Shown piece by piece: positions 11,901 through 21,100 of a DNA stretch of 47,500 nucleotides. Each line of letters opens with the position of its first letter. Position 1 is the stretch's first letter. The position numbers and the translations under genes were made by a program. The stretch comes from Tubiluchus corallicola (lineage: Eukaryota; Priapulida; Priapulimorpha; Priapulimorphida; Tubiluchidae). The notes beneath the pieces are model-generated. The model searched no databases. It was not told the origin of the DNA and saw only the letters and a program-made list of their open reading frames with translations. The stretch lies in contig JAQGDQ010000590.1 in the NCBI GenBank assembly GCA_030141605.1, forward strand, positions 1-47,500, read 5' to 3'.

Positions 11901-12764
11901 TAATGCTGTGATTTCCACTTTAAACTAGGAAGCCCATAACGTTGCCTGCAATTGGTTGAGCAGTGATTTCCTGTAAAAAAACGAACACGTGACATATACA
12001 TATATATTTATTAATTTAAATATTTATTAATTATATAAGAATTATTACCACACAAATGCAATTTCACGGTCGTGCAAACTAGTTCTTCGCTGTTACACGC
12101 ATTTCACCATTCGTTAGTTGGACGGGCACTAGCGCCTGCATTTCGAAAATGCATTGTACAGAAAACAGGTGCTAGACCTCTCAGTTCAGATGTGTTAGTT
12201 TGTGACGAACTGCACATGTTCTGACAGCACGTTCAACTTCCCTCTAACCACTAATACTTCCGGTCTTTCGTTTGCTTAACCCTTTTCACTCCCCTTTAAT
12301 TCTGGCAGGCAAACGGAATATTATTTATTTTGTGTACTATGTAGAAATTGAGTGTTTTTTGGAAGATTTTTTTAAAAATATTTTGCTCGAAGTGAAAATA
12401 AATATTACATTACATTACGCTACGTTACGAGAATGCGAAATCATCGCCCATAAATGTGGAGCATCGAGAACCTTGAATACAGTACAGTATAGTAGCCTAA
12501 TTCCAGACCATCTACTCAATTTCTTAGACCATTGTCTTGTTTTAACTAAACTAACGTTTAATGTTTAACATCTCTATTCCAGATTTAATCTACATGTCTG
12601 TAACCATGCTGGTGGCGCTGATGTTGTTGTTGTCGACAATCATTATCAATTCATGGAGACTCAATCGATGCACGGGAAGCTTCCTGTTCGTGTTTTACGT
12701 AGTTTTCCTGGTTTTGGCCAATCTGTACCAACTTGGTTATTTCGAGTTGATAGCTAAAAACTAG
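5996..12764 (+). CDS. SLC24/NCKX-like K+-dependent Na+/Ca2+ exchanger, 3' seven exons
   Basis: Exons, with GT-AG borders and matching phases: 5996-6096, 6906-7177, 7587-7700, 8903-9010, 10013-10114, 11235-11369, 12583-12764 (TAG). Together they make 1014 nt, or 337 residues. Family members are multi-pass membrane proteins exchanging Na+ for Ca2+ and K+. Recognisable in order: SWWPTIRDSCFYSV and WYEASIMVFLY (membrane segments after alpha-1); a charged cytoplasmic loop rich in Ser, Asp, Lys and Arg; CCWIPLLPVYLIFF; DCRK then RWRN before FWMSGLCYIITW; IPDTV; GFGDM, GSNIF and GIGLPF of alpha-2; and two last helices. The alpha-1 repeat and the N terminus are not in the window, or lie beyond the left edge. 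The alpha-2 residues equivalent to NCKX2 Asp548 and Asp575 are Gly (codon 10081) and Arg (codon 11282), so normal transport is doubtful. The first three exons are in an inverted repeat. Family assignment is firm; activity is not. Confidence 0.85.
6223..6538. mobile_element. Foldback/MITE-like element, right arm copy
   Basis: The mirror of 1241-1556, inside the intron between exons A and B of the exchanger. It differs from the left copy by a single base (tctaga here, tctgga in the left arm when read on the same strand). Confidence 0.5.
7258..7560. repeat. 22-bp tandem satellite, right arm
   Basis: Tandem units tattacttgtgagtattatg with point variants, in the intron between exons B and C. Mirror image of 195-520. 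Confidence 0.85.
7966..8655. repeat. Pentanucleotide array with shifting unit
   Basis: About 690 bp of pure 5-bp repeats in the intron between exons C and D. The unit changes in blocks: attgt, attgc, actgc, attgc, attac, then gttat, gtcat, gtcac, atcat, agcat, gtcat, accat, atcat and attac. Neighbouring blocks differ by one base. All frames are open because the pentamers contain no stops, so the long ORFs here are not genes. Confidence 0.98.
9011..10012. other. Exchanger intron D-E
   Basis: A 1.0-kb intron. Apart from the telomere-like stretch at 9601-9617 I recognise nothing in it. The small open frames lack family features. Confidence 0.6.
9601..9617 (+). repeat. Short interstitial telomere-like repeat
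   Basis: The bases ttagggttagggtta are two and a half exact TTAGGG units. This is short enough to be chance but fits the usual animal telomere unit. Confidence 0.5.
10421..10655. repeat. 65-bp tandem repeat of hairpin units
   Basis: Unit starts at 10421, 10486, 10551 and 10616, exactly 65 bp apart. Each unit has two related halves (taaagggcttcaaag and taaagggactcaaca). Each half closes with a complementary ggccctt or gaccctt, so each half could form a small hairpin. It lies in the intron between exons E and F. Confidence 0.85.
10777..11215 (+). repeat. Interspersed repeat family A, 5'-truncated copy
   Basis: Matches 15818-16400 from the motif gcctgcatttt onward: shared cagttcagatgtgttagttt, aaatgtgaattt, acttcaattttc, attatgttagtttgtgatg, ttaattaagtttttaat and a tcttcctt end. 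It lies in the intron between exons E and F. Confidence 0.75.
11405..11665. repeat. GATGAT-rich 62-65-bp tandem repeat
   Basis: Four units carrying gatgagtgtgatgatct start at 11435, 11500, 11562 and 11624. They are built on a gat/gataa microsatellite. The array begins about 35 bp after the exon F donor and is intronic. Confidence 0.85.
12040..12235 (+). repeat. Interspersed repeat family A, 3'-truncated copy
   Basis: Contains the 5' half of the family seen at 15818-16400: cacaaatgcaatttca, actagttcttcgctgt, catttcaccattcgttag, gcctgcatttcgaaaatgc and caggtgct. It stops after gttctgacagcac. Intronic, between exons F and G. Confidence 0.75.
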
Positions 12765-12784
12765 CAACGTTCTGAGGGAAGGGA

Positions 12785-12790
12785 ATTAAA
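12785..12790 (+). other. Possible polyadenylation signal of the SLC24-like gene
   Basis: ATTAAA lies 21 bp after the TAG stop. This would give a very short 3' untranslated region. A more distal signal is possible. Confidence 0.3.
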
Positions 12791-12816
12791 GCACAAGACA
12801 ACACTCCACTTACACA

Positions 12817-13443
12817 AGCTTAAAAATTCTTTTTGAAATTTTATACCACTAAACGGCTTTTTGCACACAGGGCTTGCGTCAGCAGTAATTCTGAATAAAA
12901 CATATAAATTTAAACACCGCTATGACCGTTAGACGCAGCCATTTTGACGAAAACTAATTTGAAACAAGTTTAGATAACACTGAGTAAAGTTTGAAAAAAA
13001 TCAGAGCATTTGTAGCGTACACGTTATTAACTAAGTAAAATTTTAAATTATTGAATCTTGTCAATAAGATTAAAAAGGAGTTTTGGTTATCGAGTGGCGC
13101 ACCCTGGAAATGAGTCAACGACAATTTACAATTGGTGAAAACATTTTAAATAATTATTAATTTTCTTTTCTAGTTACATAAGTCCTTCTAGCAGGCAAGC
13201 GAAATGCTAAGTAATATAATTTTGCATGGAAAGTTTTCTGAGACATAATTTAATATTTCCTTTTCTTCCCTGATTTACATTGTGCTTATATGACGTCATA
13301 TAATGGCGCTGTAGGAACAGTATTGCGGGAAATTTAAAATGGAAACAAACAAAATTCCTTTCAACGCCAAGACGATATACGCATAAAATTGCTATTAAAT
13401 AATATGATTTTTAAGGCGATTTTTCTGAAACCTTCTTCAGGTA
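12817..13443 (+). repeat. Interspersed repeat family B, copy 2
   Basis: The inverted relative of 4828-5452 and a direct relative of 28749-29160. It begins directly after the exchanger gene with aagcttaaaaattc and ends near 13443. Confidence 0.75.
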
Positions 13444-13576
13444 CCCCTTTTCTTGTCCTTTAAATCTGTAAATGACGACGTATCAACGAATAGGCCTACA
13501 ACTACGAACCGATAAAGAAATGCAGTCACGAAAGTTAGCGTATATAGAGTTTTTATCATTATAATGAGGTGCATAC

Positions 13577-14242
13577 AGTGGCGGTTCGTGTAGGGGTACT
13601 GTGGTACTGCAGCACCCCCTATTTTCACTCAATATTATCGATAATGTTCAATATAATAACTAGTTTTTCTTTAGTTCTTTCTTTATACTCGTACGGAACC
13701 AGAGCACGTGAGGGTAGTACTGTTTGCTTCACAGCCCAGCACAGTGGTGTGTTTGGCTGTTGTGCGCATGCGAAGCACATGTCTGAGATAACACACTGTA
13801 CGCTAGCACCTGCAGCTAGGCAGAGAAAGTACTGTCGCTCACACAGATTGTCAATTGTCACCTGCTTAAAAACCTGTAGGCTATTTGTAAGCAAAAAATT
13901 GTGCGCTCCAGCAATGCGGTGTTTGTGCGCATGTGGTCATGTGCACATGTCTGAGCCCAGGTAGAGAAAATACTGTCGCTCACACAGTTTGTTGTCAGTT
14001 ATCACGTGTCTACTGTGAATGAATCAAGCTTGAACAGTGAAAATTTAGGCTATTAGTAAGCAAAAAATATTTTGTTTAGGATTTTATCAAGTTTACGTAT
14101 AAATTTGGTATGTTTGTTTGTTTAAAGTTACATTTATAATATTAAGATTACACTTGTTTGTTTTTTAATTTACACTGTACTAAGACAACGGTAAAAAATT
14201 TTCTGAACCAACAACCCCCCACTTGAGACATGAACCACCACT
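13577..14242 (+). mobile_element. hAT-like non-autonomous transposon
   Basis: Terminal inverted repeats: agtggcggttcgtg at the left and catgaaccaccact at the right. Flanking 8-bp target duplications gtgcatac (13569-13576) and gtgcaaac (14243-14250) match at 7 of 8 bases. The 8-bp duplication and CAGTGGCGG-type ends are typical of hAT elements. The 666-bp length and lack of a transposase frame make it a MITE. A related copy in opposite orientation lies at 24865-25357. Confidence 0.8.
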
Positions 14243-14281
14243 GTGCAAACATATCAATACAATTACAGACATTTTTGTTCT

Positions 14282-14640
14282 GCGTTAAGCGAGCTTAATT
14301 GGCATTATAAACAAAAATTTGGGCGTTAAGCGAGGTTAATTGGCATTATAAACAAAAATTTGGGCGTTAAGCGAGGTTAATTGGCATTATAAACAAAAAT
14401 TTGGGCGTTAAGAGAGGTTAATTGGCATTATAAACAAAAATTTGGGCGTTAAGCGAGGTTAATTGGCATTATAAACAAAAATTTGGGCGTTAAGCGAGGT
14501 TAATTGGCATTATAAACAAAAATTTGGGCGTTAAGAGAGGTTAATTGGCATTATAAACAAAAATTTGGGCGTTAAGAGAGGTTAATTGGCATTATAAACA
14601 AAAATTTGGGCGTTAACCGAGGTTAATTGGCATTACAAAC
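14282..14640 (+). repeat. 41-bp minisatellite, about nine copies
   Basis: The unit reads cgttaagcgaggttaattgg then cattataaacaaaaatttggg. Spacing is exactly 41 bp (for example 14283 and 14324). Only a few positions vary (agc or aga, one acc). The core ttaagcgaggtt resembles one end of the small TA-flanked element at 41896-41969. Confidence 0.95.
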
Positions 14641-14922
14641 GAGGCGTTACATTGACGTTTGAATGTGGTCTTTACTTGTACAACAGGTGAAAAGTGTTCA
14701 GGCACGCAAAACACAGACAGAATTTTGTTTCACTTGAATCACTTTTGTCAAATTAATAGTTACAATAGTAACTTGGCTTCAATAGAGATACTTTCCGAAA
14801 TATCGAAATGGCTGCATTGTCGACGACGAACTTGTAAAGAAATGATTTTGTGGGATGGTTGAAACAGTCAATCATTGAAAATATGTCAGTATTTGATTTC
14901 GTATGAATCACTTCTGTAGTTA

Positions 14923-15446
14923 TAGTCAATCTCGGGTATAAGGTACTCGCTTATAACGGACTTTCACTTACAAGGGACCACCAACCCCTTTCCCGATTTT
15001 TCGTAACATTTTTCCTATGTAAAAACCTTCGTATACAGGTACTCGGACATAAGGGACTTTCGGTTATAAGGGACGATATCTACAGGTCCTGCATATATAT
15101 ATATATAATAGATAGATATAATAGAAAGCCGGGTAAATTACCTCGCATATAAAGGACCCTATGATCGAAGCGAAATTGATTGATTTTTAACCTCAATTTT
15201 TCACAAACTCGGCCTTCGAACAGCTCGGTTTCCGCGATCACATACATCTCGCATCACTAAAGGAGCTTCCTACCTACCGTTTGCACTGAATGTGTAGCAA
15301 TAATCAATAAAAATATGGGTAAAAGTTCAGAAAAGTACAGAGCTAGATACACCCTCGATCTGATTCAACTTCGGCTATAATGGACATCGGATATAAGGGA
15401 CGATTTTTTCTGGCCCGGAGGTGTCCCTTATATCCGAGGTTGACTG
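14923..15446 (+). mobile_element. pogo/Tc1-like non-autonomous transposon
   Basis: Left end tagtcaatctcgggtataag; right end, reverse complemented, cagtcaacctcggatataag. TA dinucleotides flank both sides (14921-14922 and 15447-15448). The ends carry internal near-copies of the terminal motif (actcggacataagggac, cggttataagggac). No transposase frame in 524 bp. Confidence 0.85.
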
Positions 15447-15817
15447 TATTTTCTCTGCTTCCTGTAATTCTCAATAATTCTGATTTGTTTATTAATAATT
15501 ATAATAATATAAAAATACATTATATAATAACATTATGTTGCACTATCATAGCTTCGTTAGTTTTATTTGCGTTTATCAATTTTACTTGCACAATGGTCAA
15601 ACGACATGCATGCTTTTCTACACGAGAATTTGTATTTGTATAATGTGTTGTATATTTGTGATTTAAGAATTGCCCATTGCGTAAATGTCACATTCACATT
15701 ATCACGTGCTGCCATCTGTTAGAGCTACTGAAAAATTGAAACAGCAGATCTTGTTCCTCAACTTTGTTGTAAGCTCGTTTTTTTGCAAAATAGTTGCATT
15801 TTTGATAAACTTAAAGC

Positions 15818-16400
15818 AAATTCGGAACCAATTTTAAACTGCAGGTCAAAACAATCTACTCTTTAACATATTGAAAGGAAACACACTAATTTTTCAAAAA
15901 TGATTTACGTGAAAGAATTACTACCATACAAACACAATTTCATGTTCGCGCCACTAGTTCTTCACTCTTGCGTGCATTTCACCATTCGTTAGTTAGACGG
16001 GCCTGCATTTCGAAAATGCATTGCGCAAAAAACAGGTGCTGTACGTCTCAGTTTGTGACGAACTACACACGTTCCACACAGCGGTAAATTTGAAATGTGA
16101 ATTTTTTATCTTAAAACTTGTCTAGTTTTAGAACAACACATTAAATATCTTACAGTAGCATTGTACTTCAATTTTTGCTTTCGAAAATGTGTGCAACATG
16201 CTCGTAGAATACTTTTGCTTTTGAAAATTATGTTAGTTTGTGATGTCATCAACAGTTGGGCTCGACCGCTGTTAATTAAGTTTTTAATCAATTATTCACT
16301 TATCAGAAACGCTCTTGCAGTATTTATTGTTTTAAAATGTGTACTTTTATTGGATTTGAAAATGGAGTAGTATAAGAAAAATCATCCTTTCTTCCTTATG
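15818..16400 (+). repeat. Interspersed repeat family A, near full-length copy
   Basis: About 580 bp. Its reverse complement matches 33640-34222 from the aggtcaaaacaa start to the tcttcctt end. Partial copies are at 10777 and 12040. No terminal repeats, tRNA boxes or coding frame are recognised, so the class is unknown. Confidence 0.8.
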
Positions 16401-17493
16401 TTTGAAAATTGAAGGTATAATATGATTTACGAAAATGAATCACCACAAAGAACCAAACCCATATTAGACAGACTGACTGTGCCAAAAGCATGCTTACAAT
16501 CATAATAAAAGTGCAAAAACCATAATGAATCTTCTTAACCATTTATTTATGTAGTTTTGTAAAAAAATACTAATTTCACTTAACCGAGTGCAATTGATTA
16601 AACAAACATTTAAGTTTCCATACTATGAATTTAACGTAACTGACATATCAGACAATATAGATTTATATCCTAACTAAAATGCAATAAGTAATTTATTGAA
16701 TTTGAAATACATAATTAGATAAAAAAATCTAAGTACTGTTTACTGTTCATCAATAAATAGAAAGTCCTTCAACTGCAACATATTTAGATACTTATGTAAC
16801 ATATTTACAATTAAGATAATGCTAAAAATAAAAAAAACGCAGTTAAAATATTTTTGTAAACCATGATACACAAACACGCGTACAGAACAGAAGTACAATT
16901 TGAACCTAATTATGCAAAGCAAAATAGTCATGATTTGTGTGATAGAAGCCAACGCAATGCACATAGAAGCCAACAAACTCTTCTATTCAATTTACTATAA
17001 TCAGTTGAGCATAAAAAAGTTTAATATCAAGCATAATTTGGCATCTACGTTACACATCGAAAATTCATGCTGTTTAGCAGGTCACACTTTATTACTATTA
17101 CTTGTCTCCAAACAGAAAAATCAATCCAGATTTGAACCCTGGACCTCTTGGCTGCCTTTGCAACAATATGCAAAGTGTGTTCACATTACTTTGAACACAA
17201 ATAAATTTAAAAAACTATCCTACCATCGAAACTACCTGCCTCTACAAACATTTAAACTGCTTCAATTTACAAAACTAATTTTATCAAAGGTACACCATGA
17301 TGCAAAAAATCAATAATTACAGCTTTTATCACAAGAATGTTAATACTGACCTGCTGGACTAATGGAATTCTACATTTCGTATACAACAACTGACACATCT
17401 ATGTAGTATCTACGGTCAAGTAGATTTGCCAATGTGTACTTTATAATAGTGTGGGATGCCCTGAATCTCGACACTAGGCGGAGGAGCTGCATA
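16401..17493. other. Intergenic AT-rich stretch
   Basis: No gene is recognised. On the minus strand around 17132-17150 the sequence ccagggttcaaatctgg looks like the T-arm of a tRNA, including the GTTCAAATC B-box, but I see no matching D-arm. A decayed tRNA-derived SINE head is possible. The 138-residue plus-strand frame at 16900-17316 shows no domain and crosses this relic. Confidence 0.4.
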
Positions 17494-17858
17494 AGCAGCC
17501 AACGGCGAGAGGGCAGAGGAGGTCAAGTGACCCAACGGCCATGTGTAGAGGAGTAAACCTTCCAAATCAGGAGTGGAGCCCCGAAGGCGGACCAGCGGAG
17601 CATGCTCACTGACTCCAGCAGCCAACCTGGTGCCAAACGCATTGCTCCGCTTTCCTTTGGACTACACCAGGGAGGAAGAGAGGGGGTTTCTGTTGTCTGG
17701 GTAACTCAGGATCTCCATACACCTGGAGAGGCCACTCCAGTGGTTCAAGGATCAGATTGCTCAGCCACAGTCGAAGTTGCAGTTCCATCAATGTGATCAA
17801 TGACTGACTCTCTTGGCGCACACTCCATTGTCTTCCGAGACAGAAGGATGCCAACAAT
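17494..17858 (+). repeat. Interspersed repeat family D, copy 1
   Basis: A 365-bp block, less AT-rich than its surroundings, that closely matches 30438-30818. Shared motifs include gtgacccaacggccatgtgt, accttccaaatcaggagtgg, ttggactacaccag and gactctcttgg. Class unknown; possibly a retroelement fragment. It lies just downstream of the zinc-finger gene. Confidence 0.8.
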
Positions 17859-18161
17859 AATACTTTATAACACCATGTAGACGTTATTTTTTCACCAATA
17901 AGTCTGAGTGGGAGAGATGGTGTGTTCAAGAGATACATCAACTTTGTTGCCCCACCCCAAGGACATTTTACAGCTGCGCTTTCCACACCTGAGCGCCAGA
18001 AACAGGTTGTCTGCAGCAAAAAACTTATAATTCCCTGATTTCTACGTGTCAACACAAATTACGAAAACCTACGCATTGATTTTTTGTCAAAAGTCAGAAA
18101 CAATTGCCTGCCATCTAAGAACAGTCAAATATTGTGCAATAACAGTTCTAATAGGGTCACA

Positions 18162-21100
18162 TTAAACGAATGTGGACATCTTGCGCCTTGAACGAATGAA
18201 CGCCATTCCGTGCGAACGCAAGTGAACTTTCATCTGACTTTCATCATCAAACTTTTTGTGACAAACGCTGCATTCCAGAGGATCGTCAGAAACACGCGCC
18301 ACTGCTTCTTTGTCAGGCGAGATCGACAGATCGTGCACGAGTGTGATTGGTTCTTCCTTTTCTTCGAACTGGCTGGCCGGTCGTTTGATCTTGTGGACCA
18401 TAAACAGGTGTTTCTTCAATCCCATTCCAGCAACGAAACACAAGCCGCACTCACCGCACTGGTAAGCAGAGTCTCTATGGTGGGCTATGTGGGTTTGAAA
18501 GTGCTCACTTTCCCTGCAGGAATAATCGCACTTGGCACACCTGTATTCTTCATCTCCTTCGACGCGCAGTCGTTTGCTAGTCGTATGTGACAAGCCTAAA
18601 CCAGGAGTCTTCAATTCCAGTTTTCTCTTTTCGCGCACTTTCAACTGCATCCAGTCAATTTCATCTCGAGGAATGTTATGCCCCAGACATATATGGCTAG
18701 CAAGCTGTTTCTTGCTGGTAAAGCATTTGGATTTGCAAATCCAGCAAATGTACGGGTGCGGTACTTTCACCATGTGAACCTGCTGCACGTGACGCTCAAA
18801 TTTTTTTATAAAGTTCGTCTGGAAACCACATTTATCACAGGTTCTCAGGCATCCCGCCTCATCCGGTTTTTCTTCCACAGAGTAAAAACTGTACTGAGGC
18901 AATTCAACCCCTCTCAATTCTTTTTCAGTGAGTCTTTTCAACAGTACAAAGGGCCTAGAGGAAAGTCGCTTATCTGGCGATTTCGAATGCAATGATTCTG
19001 AAGAGGTAAAAGAGGTGACGTTTTTAATAGTTTTATTAATGGTGTCATCTATAGGGGATAGCAAGCTGGGCGGGCGGTATTCGTAACGTGTGTTTTTAGC
19101 AGAATTGTGCTCAACCATGTAGTGAAGTCTAAGAGCGGCATCATCGGGAAAGGGCAAATTTTGACACGCGGTGCAGACAGAAATACCGTCATTCTCGTGA
19201 CGTCTTCCGTGTAGTACCATTCCGCTGTTGGAGGAGAATGCCCCGCAACACGTCATACAGATGAGTTCGACTTTGCGATGAGCGGCTCTCACGTGGGCAC
19301 ACAGAGTCGCATGATCAGGCATGCGAGCGTGACAGTACACGCACGTCACTGCACTCAGATGAGTTTGGAATGACAACACGTTCACGTCGTGTTCCAAGTA
19401 GCAATGTAACTCGCGCGAAGTTCCTTGCGACTCATAATCTATGCCACATTTTGAGCACGTACTTTCATTAGTTTCATTTAACCTTGATGAAGAATGGCCG
19501 ATAAGATGTTCTTTGCTAACGTGCACAATCATTTGCCGTTCGTCTCTAAAAATCTTATGACAATCTATGCATTTGTACATGAACACAGCAGCAGATGCTT
19601 TGGCTTGTAGATGATCCCAAATATGCTTTGACATGAGAAGCTTGGAGTGGTAGACCACACGGCAATAAGGGCATCTGCAAACGACCTGACTCGTGGAAGC
19701 CATCTGAGGATGCGCTGTTTTGCAGTGTTTCCAAAAATCTGCCATGGACGGGACGTAAGTGCGAGGACACTTAGAACACATTAGCAATGATGGCGTGTGA
19801 GAGACCAAAACATGGGCATTAAGCAACTGCATGTCTGCATAACACTGGCCACAAATGTCACAGTGAACGCCAAGAGAACGTGAATAATGGAAACACTTGT
19901 ATCTCATGTGGAGCATCAGTTTGCTACTGGATTCGAGCACCAATCCACATTCGGGGCAAGTGAATGGAGGCTCCAGTTTGTGAGAACGCTGGTGAGCCGA
20001 CCAAGCGCATTTACTTTTACCCAGCTGGTGAGAGCAAATAAGACAAATTCGGAGATCTTTTCTGCTATGCGGCGAATCTCGACCGAAGTGCTCACGTGCA
20101 TCAACGACCAACTTGCACTCCGTGCACACAATCGTATCTGTTGCTGCAAATGATTTTGCTGCGCCAATGGTCAGTTTGGATGCAACCGAATTCGGTACTA
20201 CTACACCAGTGATACTCTCAGAAGATGCACCTTTCAAAGCGTCCCGCAACCAGTTTGTTCCCGTACTGCTCTTCGTTTTCAAAGATCCCAGTATTGAATT
20301 AGCAGGTAAAGTTACGCCAGTACTAGGTACAACTCTCATAGGATTCGCTTGTTTGTGTAAAACAACACCTTGTTTTGGTTTTAAAATGGTGAGTGGCAAT
20401 TTGCCAAAATCTGATTTGATTTCCGCTGCGCCAAAATGTGATTTAACTTGAAATAATTTGGTGCAGCCAGTCTTTGGATCTTCTGTACCCCGAGGAGAAC
20501 TTTGACACTGAACGTGAGGCAAACTGCCATTGCTTTTGTTAATAACAGAAACAATTTTTGTAAATCTGTTGAAAGGGTGGCTAATCACTTTAACGTTTGC
20601 ACTTTGTCTAGGTTCATTTAATGTCGGCGTTGAGCAAACTACCATTGGTTTATCATTTACAAAAACTGTTTTCGACAAGACCTTAACTGGAGCCGATGAG
20701 AACGTTGACAAACTTGCGCTCGATTCGACTAATGTCGGTGTTGAGCAAATCGTTACTGGTTTATCGTCTACCAACAATGTTTTTGGCAAGATCATCATTG
20801 GAGCCGATGTAAAAGTTGACTGACTTGTGATTATTTCATTTAATGATGGTGTACATGAAGTTACTGTTGGTCTGTCATTTGCCAAAGGCGTTATTGGTAA
20901 AATCTTAAGTGAAGCCGATGTAAAAGTTGACTGATTTTTGATAGTTTCGTTTTCCGATGAAGCCTCGGTGAGTCCAGACAATCTGATATTGGAAACGACG
21001 GACGTTTTTAGTAAATCGGGTAACGGACTGGTAATGGATACAGTGCGAAAGTTGTACGCCAGAGATTTTCCGTACTCGCACGTATGCTTACGAAGGTGAT

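Noticed and set aside
13569-13964. ORF of 131 codons and its minus-strand partner
   Set aside because: Lies within the hAT-like MITE and has no family features.
16900-17316. 138-codon plus-strand ORF
   Set aside because: AT-rich composition, no domain, and it crosses a tRNA-like relic on the other strand.
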